Source: Oncorhynchus masou masou (lineage: Eukaryota; Chordata; Actinopteri; Salmoniformes; Salmonidae). From it: a stretch of DNA of 64,000 bases. The position numbers were made by a program, and so were the translations under genes. The stretch lies in the NCBI RefSeq assembly GCF_036934945.1, contig NW_027013544.1, positions 117,501-181,500 on the forward strand, written 5' to 3'. The notes under the pieces were generated by a model. That model had not been told where the DNA came from, searched no databases, and saw only the letters and a program-made list of their open reading frames with translations. Below, piece by piece: positions 12,473-25,394 of this stretch (its first letter is position 1; each line of letters starts with the position of its first letter).

Positions 12473-13124
12473 GTCCTTGAGTTGGGTTTATTTTCATTTC
12501 CATCATGCCCACAGCTGGCAGCACTGAAGTCATCATCAATTCAGACCGCAGCCCTCCATGACCCGATCATAATGCCTTTGGGTGCAGAACTATTCCCACG
12601 TGTACACACACACAAAAGCATGCAAGACCCAAATCTAGTTCTCAGGCACATTTCCTAATGTGGAGGTTTGTACGGAGGCTAAATCTAGTGAGTTCAGCCT
12701 CTCTATAAAGTCTGTGGGCAATTGGCAGCCATATTGATACCCCATCATGCTGTGTTGAGATGAAGAGGAGTCATTGACACAGGAAGTCTGCCAATACATA
12801 AACACACGTCACAGTTGAGACACACACACAATCTACACACACACACACAGTTGAGATGTAAGGAATCTAGTGTACACACACAGTTGAGACAAACAGGAAT
12901 CTCAAATGTAAAACGTCACAAGATGAGATAGTAAGCTAAACTTGGCAATGATGTCACAAATTAATTTACAACATGTTTGTGTCCTAGAGGTTGGGTAGCC
13001 TACACTGCTAAATAAGGTGATTTCTAGATCTAGAACCTATATTTATAGAACCGTTTCTTCTAATATATTTTCATATTATCAATTCAGACAGGCCATCTTT
13101 CCTTTTCGGACCAGTGACCGGGCT
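12473..13124. other. No gene; includes a scrambled minisatellite patch
   Basis: Unique sequence except 12808-12890, where pieces of the 32-bp unit alternate with CACACA runs. No coding evidence. Confidence 0.5.
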
Positions 13125-14830
13125 GAGGTCATACACTCCCTGTTCTGTAGGGATCAAGTCAGGGAGGCACAGTAGTGGTATGACCCAGGACACTCCCTGT
13201 TCTGTAGGGATCAAGTCAGAGGGAGGCACAGTAGTGGTATGACCCAGGACACTCCCTGTTCTGTAGGGATCAAGTCAGAGGAGGCACAGTAGTGGTTGAG
13301 GAACTGGAGGGCAAGTCAGAGGATCAAGTAGTTCAGCCCCAGGACACTCCCTGTTCTGTAGGGATCAAGTTGGGAGCACAGTAGTGGTATGACCCAGGAC
13401 ATCCTGTTCTGTAGGGATCAAGTCAGAGGGAGGCACAGTAGTGGTATGACCCAGGACACTCCCTGTTCTGTAGGGATCAAGTCAGAGGGACACACACAGT
13501 GGTATGACCCAGGACACTCCCTGTTCTGTAGGGATCAAGTCAGAGGAGACACAGTAGTGGTATGACCCAGACACATAGGGATCAAGTCAAATTGTAAGGA
13601 ATCCCTGTTCTGTAGGGATCAAGTCGAGAGAGGCACAGTAGTGGTATGACCCAGGACACTCCCTGTTCTGTAGGGATCAAGTCAGAGGAGGCACAGTAGT
13701 GGTATGACCCAGGACACTCCCTGTTCTGTAGGGATCAAGTCAGAGAGGCACAGTAGTGGTATGACCCAGGACACTCCCTGTTCTGTAGGGATCAAGTCAG
13801 AGGAGGCACAGTAGTGGTATGACCCAGGACACTCCCTGTTCTGTAGGGATCAAGTCAGAGGGACACAGTAGTGGTATGACCCAGGACACTCCCTGTTCTG
13901 TAGGGATCAAGTCAGACAGGAGGCACAGTAGTGGTATGACCCAGGACACTCCCTGTTCTGTAGGGATCAAGTCAGAGGGAGGCAAGTAGTGGTATGACCC
14001 AGGACACTCCCTGTTCTGTAGGGATCAAGTCAGAGGGAGGCACAGTAGTGGTATGACCCAGGACACTCCCTGTTCTGTAGGGATCAAGTCAGAGGGAGGC
14101 ACAGTAGTGGTATGACCCAGGACACTCCCTGTTCTGTAGGGATCAAGTCAGAGGAGGCACAGTAGTGGTATGACCCAGGACACTCCCTGTTCTGTAGGGA
14201 TCAAGTCATAGAGAGGCACAGTAGTGGTATGACCCAGGACACTCCCTGTTCTGTAGGGATCAAGTCAGAGGGAGACACAGTGGTGGTATGACCCAGGACA
14301 CTCCCTGGTCTGTAAGGATCAAGTCAGAGGGAGACACAGTAGTGGTATGACCCAGGACACTCCCTGTTCTGTAGGGATCAAGTCAGAGGGAGACACAGTA
14401 GTGGTATGACCCAGGACACTCCCTGGTCTGTAGGGATCAAGTCAGAGGGAGACACAGTAGTGGTATGACCCAGGACACTCCCTGTTCTGTAGGGATCAAG
14501 TTATAGAGAGGCACAGTAGTGGTATGACCCAGGACACTCCCTGGTCTGTAGGGATCAAGTCAGAGGGAGACACAGTAGTGGTATGACCCAGGACACTCCC
14601 TGGTCTGTAGGGATCAAGTCATAGAGAGGCACAGTAGTGGTATGACCCAGGACACTCCCTGGTCTGTAGGGATCAAGTCATAGAGAGGCACAGTAGTGGT
14701 ATGACCCAGGACACTCCCTGTTCTGTAGGGATCAAGTCATAGACACAGTAGTGGTATGACCCAGGACACTCCCTGTTCTGTAGGGATCAAGTCATAGGAG
14801 GCACAGTGGTAAAGGAGAAGCAGACAACTC
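13125..14830. repeat. Minisatellite, about 59-bp unit, about 29 copies
   Basis: Units contain CACTCCCTGTTCTGTAGG, then GATCAAGTCAGAG, a purine-rich GGAGGCACAGTAGTGG and TATGACCCAGGA. Unit length varies by 1-3 bases because of a variable purine stretch. The region 13300-13620 is disordered: partial units, and one fragment (TTGTAAGGAATC near 13592) belongs to the upstream 32-bp minisatellite. Confidence 0.93.
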
Positions 14831-15544
14831 AGAGAGGGCACTTGGTGACCCAGGCACTCCCTTTCACAGGGAAAGAGACCTGAGGACAGTCCCTTGGTAT
14901 GTCAGGACATTGTTCTCAGTTTATTGAATTTTCAGATTGAATTTTAATTTCAGTTTACTTCCTGAAAAGTCAGAGCCTTTCCATTGGAATTGACCCAACC
15001 CTGTTCTGTAGGGTCAATCTGGCCTCATAGTGGTCCTGCCATGACTTCCATCTGATTTATACAGAGGGCTATAGCCTGTCTGCATGGACAGCACAGAGCC
15101 AGGGGCCTTGTTCCAAACTATGCCTGAGGGACAAACTGTGATACCACATAGTCAATCACATGTGAAGAGGCTGTAGGTGACAATCAAAGGTCAACACAGA
15201 GTGCTGTGACCCAGGACTACTCCCTGTTCTGTGATCAAGTCTAGGCACAGAGTGGTATGTTCCAACTCCCTGTTCCTGATCAAGTCATAGGGCAATGTAT
15301 GACCCAGGGTTCTTGACGGATTAACACTCACTCACAACTAACAAAGTGCTCAGAGAGATATAAGCACTGGAATTGACCCAGGCCTTACTCCACACACTGC
15401 TGTGGCACGATCACATGTCAATATCAATGAGTTGATGGGGTGACCCAGCACACAGGACCGAGGACCTGGGACCTCCCCTCATGGTTCGTGACAATCCTGA
15501 TGCTGGATATTTTGGGAAACTAGTTTGGGGTAACACATGGCAGG
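14831..15544. other. No gene; mosaic of degraded 59-bp units and unique sequence
   Basis: Pieces such as CCCTGTTCTG and GATCAAGTC recur at irregular spacing (14995, 15220, 15280) within otherwise unique sequence. It may be a decayed array edge or low-quality consensus. No coding support. Confidence 0.45.
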
Positions 15545-17264
15545 AAGTCTAGCATCCATGTGAGGGTTCAAGTGAGGTTGATCCATGTGAGGGCAATGTG
15601 AGGTTCTTGATCCATGTGAGGGCAATGTGAGGTTCTTGATCCATGTGAGGGCAATGTGAGGTTCTTGATCCATGTGAGGGCAATGAGGTTCTTGAACCAT
15701 GTGAGGGCAATGTGAGGTTCTTGATCCATGTGAGGGCAATGTGAGGTTCTTGATCCATGTGAGGGCAATGTGAGGTTCTTGATCCATGTGAGGGCAATGT
15801 GAGGTTCTTGATCCATGTGAGGGCAATGTGAGGTCCCTCTTGATCCATGTGAGGGCAATGTGAGGTTCTTGATCCATGTGAGGGCAATGTGAGGTTCTTG
15901 ATCCATTTGAGGGTAATGTGAGATTCTTGATCCATGTGAGGGCAATGTGAGGTTCTTGATCCATGTGAGGGCAATGTGAGGTTCTTGATCCATGTGAGGG
16001 CAATGTGAGGTTCTTGATCCATGTGAGGGCAATGTGAGGTTCTTGATCCATGTGAGGGCAATATGAGGTTCTTGAACCATGTGAGGGCAATGTGAGGTTC
16101 TTGTTCCATGTGAGGGCAATGAGGTTCTTGATCCATGTGAGGGCAATGTGAGGTTCTTGATCCATTTGAGGGCAATGTGAGGTTCTTGATCCATGTGAGG
16201 GCAATGTGAGGTTCTTGATCCATGTGAGGGCAATGTGAGGTTCTTGATCCATGTGAGGGCAATGTGAGGTTCTTGATCCATGTGAGGGCAATGTGAGGTT
16301 CTTGATCCATGGAGGGTAATGTGAGGTTCTTGATCCATGTGAGGGTAATGTGAGGTTCTTGATCCATGTGAGGGCAATGTGAGGTTCTTGATCCATGTGA
16401 GGGCAATGTGAGGTTCTTGATCCATGTGAGGGCAATGTGAGGTTCTTGATCCATGTGAGGGCAATGTGAGGTTCTTGATCCATGTGAGGGCAATGTGAGG
16501 TTCTTGATCCATGTGAGGGTAATGTGAGGTTCTTGATCCATGTGAGGGTAATGTGAGGTTCTTGATCCATGTGAGGGCAATGTGAGGTTCTTGATGAGGG
16601 TAATGTGAGGTTCTTGATCCATGTGAGGGTAATGTGAGGTTCTTGATCCATGTGAGGGCAATGTGAGGTTCTTGATCCATGTGAGGGCAATGTGAGGTTC
16701 TTGATCCATGTGAGGGCAATGTGAGGTTCTTGATCCATGTGAGGGCAATGTGAGGTTCTTGATCCATGTGAGGGTAATGTGAGGTTCTTGATCCATGTGA
16801 GGGTAATGTGAGGTTCTTGATCCATGTGAGGGTAATGTGAGGTTCTTGATCCATGTGAGGGTAATGTGAGGTTCTTGATCCATGTGAGGGTAATGTGAGG
16901 TTCTTGATCCATGTGAGGGTAATGTGAGGTTCTTGATCCATGTGAGGGTAATGTGAGGTTCTTGATCCATGTGAGGGTAATGTGAGGTTCTTGATCCATG
17001 TGAGGGTAATGTGAGGTTCTTGATCCATGTGAGGGTAATGTGAGGTTCTTGATCCATGTGAGGGTAATGTGAGGTTCTTGATCCATGTGAGGGTAATGTG
17101 AGGTTCTTGATCCATGTGAGGGTAATGTGAGGTTCTTGATCCATGTGAGGGTAATGTGAGGTTCTTGATCCATGTGAGGGTAATGAGAGGTTCTTGATCC
17201 ATGTGAGGGTAATGAGAGGTTCTTGATCCATGTGAGGGTAATGAGAGGTTCTTGATCCATGTGA
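15545..17264. repeat. Minisatellite, 29-bp unit, about 59 copies
   Basis: Tandem units of TTCTTGATCCATGTGAGG followed by GCAATGTGAGG or GTAATGTGAGG. On the minus strand all three frames are open for 540-590 codons and encode cyclic permutations of one 29-residue peptide (MDQEP..., ITLTWIKN..., LPSHGSRTS...), because 29 is coprime to 3 and the unit has no stop in any minus frame. The proximal half carries GCAATG and the distal half (16760 on) carries GTAATG, showing block-wise homogenisation. No promoter, splice site or domain supports a gene. Confidence 0.95.
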
Positions 17265-18332
17265 GGGTGGTCTTAACGGAGGATTTTTCTTAGAGGATCT
17301 GTAAAAGTAAAAAAGTACAACAAAAGGTAATGTAACACGATTACCTTCATCATTCAGAGCGTGATCTCTGGTGATGTTTTATTAGATAATGTGGAAAAAG
17401 CCCCAGGGCTGTACCCACTCCATAAGTAGAACCAAATCAAATGGACTCACTGCCTCCCTGGCTGTCTGATCGATCTTCTGACTTCCCCTCATGCTGTCAG
17501 ACTCCTGCCCACAGTTGGAAACTCATTTGAATTTTGTTGACTAAATGTGTTTCCATGGAAGATAGGAACACTCTCATTTCCAGGTGTACATATGATGAAT
17601 GAATATATTTGGAATGTCTTCCTGAGTCGATGTAGGGGTTGTCTCTTTCTACTGTGACTCTAACAACCACTCAGTAGCCTTTCTATCCCCTCTGGACTTG
17701 TGGACTCTGGGGAGGTGGTTACATAATATGTGCTTGCCTGTAGTGCAGAGGATAAAACGGCATCAGAGCCCACAGCTGCTATTATCAACACAATCTATGA
17801 ATTAGGCGAATGACCTGTGAATTTAATATGAACCTTCAATGAAGAGTCCTCATAAAAAAGGTTTGGGACTGTTCTCTTTCGGAGTCTCTCTTTCCCCTCT
17901 CTCTTTTAGACGTTGACTATATGTTAAGATTCATATTGACATGCTTGTGTACCAATCAATACAATTTACAAATGAGCACAATATAACGCCAAAGAAAGCT
18001 TTCAGTACAACTGAATTCATTGTAAAAGCATGACATTGTCCCCTGTCAGTAGTCTGCAGTTCAGGAACACATTATAGCTGTCCTCTTTCCATAGTTTACC
18101 AAAGTGAAGCGTTCCTTCCATGCCTGCCGTTCAAAACTACATCCAACAGAGGAGGGGGATTAAAATAGCTTGGTGTCTCTGTGGGCTTCGCTAAACTTTT
18201 CAGTCAGTCAAGTTTGGTGAATAAATGGATGGTGTGAGCTCTGACAGCGAATGGCTTGGAATCTGGGCCATTGGTCTAAATTTGAGGGAGCCTCCAACAC
18301 AACCAGCCCCCGTCCAGTTCATTCTATCAGGG

Positions 18333-18336
<4 letters not shown>
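17265..18336. other. No gene; unique sequence
   Basis: Non-repetitive sequence with no long frame and no recognised element. A candidate place to look for conserved non-coding sequence in the presumed kcnj2-sox9 interval (inference from synteny only). Confidence 0.4.
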
Positions 18337-18398
<62 letters not shown>

Positions 18399-18510
18399 TG
18401 TGTCTTTGTCTCTGTCTCTGTCTCTCTCTCTGTCTCTGTCTCTCTTTGTCTCTCTTTCTCTCACTCTCTGTGTCTGTGTCTGTGTCTCTGTCTCTCTCTG
18501 TCTCTCTCTG

Positions 18511-18543
<33 letters not shown>

Positions 18544-18570
18544 GTCTGTCTCTGTCTATCTCTCTCTCTG
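18337..18570. repeat. (CT)n microsatellite with degenerate extension
   Basis: Pure CT from about 18337 to 18392, followed by mixed CTCT/GTCT/TTCT repeats to about 18570. The polypyrimidine-polypurine strand bias may allow triplex formation. Ser-Leu peptide predictions are artefacts. Confidence 0.95.
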
Positions 18571-20839
18571 ATGTAGTATGTAGGTCATAAACTGACATCT
18601 TTGGAAAAATCAACCCCCTTAGAAATCCGATATTTTCCACACCTTATGTAAACATAGATACCATAACAAACATATCTAGATGCTTTGTCTTTCTGACTGG
18701 ATTGCATAGGCCGGGGCCTGCTGTTGTGAGACAAAGGCTCAAATGTGTATATACCTGTACTGTAACTGAACCACTTGTAATTGATGTGGGTTCACATTCA
18801 ACAAACACCAATCATTCGGAAACGGATGTATTTGAGGATTTATGTTACTTTTTATTGAAAAAGACTCAACGAAATTGTCACAGACATAATAATAATATTA
18901 TTATCAACAACTGCAATATTAATATGTATCTACAATATAATTCACAAAATAAAAAAAATCTGTACAACTGGTTTGTGCAGGACATTATAGGAAGACTCTG
19001 ATAGAAAAATAGACTCAAAAGAAGAAGGAACATAGAAGGGAAGAATGAAACGGGACGTACCAGTGGCTGACCTGGCATCCCCGCATGACAGACCAATACA
19101 CACAACCTCAGTGTATCAGACCTCCATGGACATTCTCTTATATATCATCTGATACACGTTTTCTTATGAAGAATTTGCTAACAATAAAAAATAAAACATT
19201 TGTATTTGTCTATGTTAACGACATAGGCAATAAAAAGTGACACTTTTGAGCAAACAATTTCAACAATAAACGTACATTCGGAGTGGAATTTGTGCATGTC
19301 TACGGTAACAAATTGTGAAGATTCGTTAGGCCTACTTTATATAGCCAGAATAAAAAGCTCCATATTTTTGTACGACTATAGCTCTTTAGTGCGTGTGCAT
19401 TAGTGTGTACGTTTGTGTGCCTGTATGTGTGTCTGTCTGTTCAGCTTTTGTGTGCCGCACTGTCTGTGTCTGAAAGATAAGAGAACTTGTCCGCCTCGTT
19501 CTCTATGCACCATGCCTTAAAGCAATGTGACAACACAAAGTGCTGGTCCTTTCAGAAGTGACAAAACAACAGCTTTGCTCCCTCTTCACAAGACCCAGCA
19601 CACACTAGTCTTCCCAGACCTCAGGCAACAGCACTGAACATTGTGGGAGGTAACCCCGTCTGCCTAAGGAGACTAATCACACACAGCAAAGTAACAAGGT
19701 TTGTAATGTCCCCAGTCAGACAAGGCCAAAACACTGATCTAAATACACAGTAGTAGTCGACATTATATGATAACAGATGGTTTCAAATCAACAACAAAAA
19801 AAGAACAGACGAAGGTTTTTATGTACATTTGGCTTTATGCAAAAACTGAATAAATAAAAGGTTTCTAGTGTCAGTGTCATGGAATTGGAGGGGGGGGGGT
19901 GTTCTCTTGAAGAGGAAAGTGCACTGTAGCTTTGGATAACTGATAACACTGATAGAATCAGGTCTTTCTACATGGTTTTCAATTAAATAAGTACCTCCAC
20001 GTTTTTACTGTTATTCAAAATGGATACTTCTAATAGAGAAACATTACATTTGGACTCCTACGTTTCATTCTAACCATATGCACACATGTAACTTAGCAGC
20101 ACTTTATCACCTACATTCATCTGCACACTCCCTTCCAGCTTTCTAGCTCAGGGTGTCTGGATCCTGAGGGGTCTGGTCTGACACACAAGCCCAGGCTGAC
20201 ATACAGAAGGAGACAGAGATGATGTCAAAAAAGATGAGAACCAAGTGTTCTAATCCAATTCATTCGTCCATAGATGCGGTAAAGGATATTAGTTTGAAGC
20301 CCAAACTGTTTGGACACTACCGATAGAAGTTGGCACATCAGCATTACTGACTTCAGACAAGTCCCATGGGGATTATGGGGGTCGTAGAGCAAAACGGAGA
20401 TCACCATTGTGTTTCCATAGAACGGTCATATTAGTTTGTAGGCCAACCCATTCGGATGGTACAGCCGTTTTCGTGAAAAGACCAATTTTCCGTCTTACAA
20501 AAAATGTATCTCTAGTTTAAAGTGATGGATTTTGATGTGGTTTTGTTTATTATGTTACTTAGATAGATGCACAGGTGAAATACTTAGATTGACGCAAGGA
20601 TTAAGTCCGATTTGGATATATTTGGCTGTTTTCGTAGAAGTCGTAGAAGTTTAGAAGAAGTGACTTCTAAATGCTAACTCCCATTCGTATAAACTGATAA
20701 GCATAGCTAGCATACAGAAATCTGTTGTGGTAGTCAAATTCGTTTTTTAACTGTAATGCAGTTGAATGGTGACGATGACATCAACATGTGTTGGGGTTGA
20801 CATCCATACAAACAATATACTCTGATTTTTACCTCAACA
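18571..20839. other. No gene; AT-rich unique sequence
   Basis: Long repeat-poor stretch without a credible reading frame. On the minus strand an AATAAA occurs near 18848 (TTTATT on plus), so part could be a distal 3' UTR, possibly of kcnj2 about 6 kb away, but the distance makes this speculative. A G run of 9 lies near 19890. Confidence 0.35.
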
Positions 20840-21268
20840 CAGTGTGAAATACTGAGCCTTCAATAAGGATTCACACGTTTCCCACCTTTGCTGTGTTTAG
20901 CCTGAATTGTAAATTGATAAAATGTTGATTTTGTCTCTCTGATCTACATACAATACCCCATAATGTCAAAGTGGAATTTTTAACTAATTAATTAATTTGT
21001 AATCGCTGCCAATGGTGATTCTGAAATGTATTGACTCAGGGGTGTGAATACTTGTAAATTAGATATTTATTTATTTCATTTTCAATAAATTAGCAGACAT
21101 TTCTGAAAACACACTTTGTCATTTTGAGGTAAGGTGTGTAAGGAAAAGGGGAAGAGGGATAGTAGATGGGTGAGAGAAAAACATATATTTAATCCATGTC
21201 GAATTCAGGCTGTAACACAACAAAATGAGAAGTAAGTCAAGGGGTATGAATACTTTCTGAAGGCACTG
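20840..21268. mobile_element. Tc1-like element remnant, internally deleted
   Basis: The right end reads GAATACTTTCTGAAGGCACTG then TA (21269-21270). The left end is a decayed CAGTGTGAAATACTGAGCC at 20840. The interior keeps the ATACCCCATAATGTCAAAGT phrase and sequence related to the element at 6156-7414. It has no transposase, so it is a deletion derivative of about 430 bp. Confidence 0.8.
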
Positions 21269-22048
21269 TACACATAAAATATTGCCTTAATGTAGACACA
21301 TTTTGCTGGGGGCAATGAGGAGACTCGGAAGCTTTCCCCCACGGCTCTTTCCCCCACGCGTTTCCATGGCAATCCCATTGTTTTGGTCCAGTTCAATTGA
21401 CCTATTTAACACATCTATTCAGTGGGAGTTCCGTTGAATGAAATCACTGTCTTATCCTTCTTCATCTCATCCTAGGTCAGCGTTTACCTAAGTAGGGATT
21501 GCTACTTCATGTGTGGTTGCCTGATTTTAAAATGGGGTCATGAGAGAAACTGAAATTAAATGAACTAAATCGCGCTTGGTTCATAGAACCGAAGTTAGGT
21601 CAGTGACCTCCGTTTGGCGCTAGATGCGGTTGTAATAAACAGAGCGGTTTATGTTTTCTTCCTACAAATGAGGCTCTATCTTTTTAAACGTTTAAGCTAC
21701 ACAATATTATGACCCCATCACTGAGAGATAAGACACTCAGGAGCACATCCTGTATGTGTCTTATGTTTCCTTCTGACCAAAATCAGCACAGGACTCATTA
21801 TGATAAGACCAGGCACTAAATCAGACTGGGTGAAAAGAACATCGTCAATGAAATGTTCTTTTCTACACAGAAGATCATACAGAATTATTGCCTGATGAGC
21901 TTCTGAACTTCCCAATACCTTTATGATGCATTTCAGTCACTTCAAACTATACTGACTTCAAAAGTACTGTTAGACTGATTTGTGATAGACTGTCATCGCC
22001 CAAATTTAAAAAGTAAACATTGGCCGCTGATTACATCACTTTTTTCAC
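21269..22048. other. No gene recognised
   Basis: Unique sequence with short frames only (63-65 codons) and no domain. Confidence 0.35.
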
Positions 22049-22203
22049 ATGGTGGGGTTGTGGGCCAAAATATCCAAATTGGGTCGTGGGCCAAAATATC
22101 AAAATTGGGTCGTGGGCCAAAATATCAAAATGAGGTCACGGGCCAAAATATCAAAATGGGGTCACAGGCCAAAATATCAAAATGGGGTCGTGGGCCAAAA
22201 AGG
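22049..22203. repeat. Short tandem repeat, 26-bp unit, about 6 copies
   Basis: Units GTGGGCCAAAATATC followed by AAAATTGGGTC. Variants GGTCACGGG and GGTCACAGG occur. The array ends in GGGCCAAAAAGGTTTGGGAAC, a phrase resembling the end of degenerate hAT-like elements, so the array may have grown inside a transposon end. Confidence 0.85.
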
Positions 22204-22369
22204 TTTGGGAACTCCTGTACTAGACATCCCTGGACCGTTGAGATGTATCTTCCTGCTGGTTTATATGACACCTCTTGCACTGTGAGCTGTTTTAAAGCCA
22301 AATCTCAAGTGATGGCTCATGTTACTGAGACTTGAGTTAAGGCTCACGTTGCAAAAGATGCTATAAATA

Positions 22370-22638
22370 TGTAGGATCTTAATTTGACCACTCTGTTGCC
22401 GCTGAAAATATTACTGCGCTGGAGGAACGCAGATGAGCTTGGCGATTTACATACATTCACTGAAAACCCACACTAACATATTATCAGTATTGCACTTTGC
22501 ATGTAGCCTAACTTTGGCCAGCTAATAGCCTAACCACTGATCAAGCAACATTACATTGGCGAAAAAGACTAAATGCTCAAATCTGGTTGCTGCAGGATTA
22601 TTTTGCTGTGACAATACCGGTCAAATTAAGATCCTACA
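22370..22638. mobile_element. MITE with TIR GATGTAGGATCTTAATTTGA-like ends
   Basis: TATGTAGGATCTTAATTTGA at 22369 pairs with TCAAATTAAGATCCTACATC ending at 22640. About 270 bp with no coding. The terminal phrase belongs to a very abundant salmonid MITE family (recall). Confidence 0.8.
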
Positions 22639-22734
22639 TCTGAACTAAGACAACAAGAAGATGGACTGAAGCATAATGTACAGTAGCACACTAATATGAG
22701 CTATGCAGCACTAGATACACAGATGCACGCCCCC

Positions 22735-24056
<1,322 letters not shown>

Positions 24057-24825
24057 TACTATATACTACAGTAATATCTGCAAAACACTACAGTAAAAAC
24101 TACAGTATACTACAGTAATGTCTGCAAAACACTATAGTAAATACTACAGTATACTACAGTAATGTCTGCAAAACACTACAGTAAAAACTACAGTATACTA
24201 CAGTAATGTCTGCAAAACACTATTGTAAATACTACAGTATACTACAGTAATATCTGCAAAACACTACAGTAAAAACTACAGTATACTACAGTAATGTTTG
24301 CAAAACACTATTGTAAATACTATACTGTATACTACAGTACTGTCTGCAAAACACTACAGTAAAAACTACAGTATACTACAGTAGTGTCTGCAAAACACTA
24401 TTGTAAATACTACAGTATACTACAGTAATATCTGCAAAACACTACAGTAAAAACTACAGTATACTACAGTAATGTCTGCAAAACACTATTGTAAATACTA
24501 TACTGTATACTACAGTACTGTCTGCAAAACACTACAGTAAAAACCACAGTATACTACAGTAATGTCTGCAAAACACTACAGTAAAAACTACAGTATACTA
24601 CAGTAATGTCTGCAAAACACTACAGTAAAAACTACAGTATACTACAGTAATGTCTGCAAAAACACTATAGTAAATACTACAGTATAATACAGTAATGTCT
24701 AGAAAAACGCTACAGTAAATACTACAGTATACTAGAGTAATGTCTGCAAAAACACTACAGAAAATACTACAGTATACTACAGACAGATCCACAAAAACAC
24801 TACAGTAAATACTATAGTATATAAA
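24057..24825. repeat. Minisatellite, 44-bp unit, about 17 copies
   Basis: Units consist of CTACAGTAATGTCTGC, AAAACACTACAGTAAA and AACTACAGTATA. Alternate units differ in the middle (ACTACAGTAAAAAC versus ACTATTGTAAATAC), giving an apparent two-unit (about 88-bp) higher-order period between about 24120 and 24500. The CTACAGTA string is nearly palindromic with TACTGTAG, so units can form small hairpins. Confidence 0.92.
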
Positions 24826-24925
24826 TATAGTAATACTTCTAAAGTATAGGTATATATAATTTTTTCGTGTGGAGTGTCTCAATGTGACAACTTTCCAATG
24901 TTCTCTTGCAACTTTCAAAGGCTCA

Positions 24926-25086
<161 letters not shown>

Positions 25087-25394
25087 TGTAAAATGCTACC
25101 TAACCCGTCTCATTCCTATAGTGCCACGGGCCAGAAGAGCCATCAACTCCTCTCAGTCAATCTACCATCGCTTCCCACCAGATGAGGGACTTGTGTAAAG
25201 AGAATAAATAATATTGCATAATTTTCTCTGGTCTGTTAATTCTGTATTCACTTGTGCCTGAGTGTCTTCCTCAGAAAAGGACACTCACCTCACAGTCAAG
25301 CCATCCTGCAGTAGTACAGACAGATGTTAGGAGCAAAGGTCAAACCTATCATAATAGCATTTCATGTAGTATTTCCCCCCTAACATCTCTGCAG

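Noticed and set aside
15479..17260. Three minus-strand open frames of 544-593 codons with MDQEPHITLTWIKN repeats
   Set aside because: All are the same 29-bp minisatellite read in three phases; no domain, splice site or promoter.
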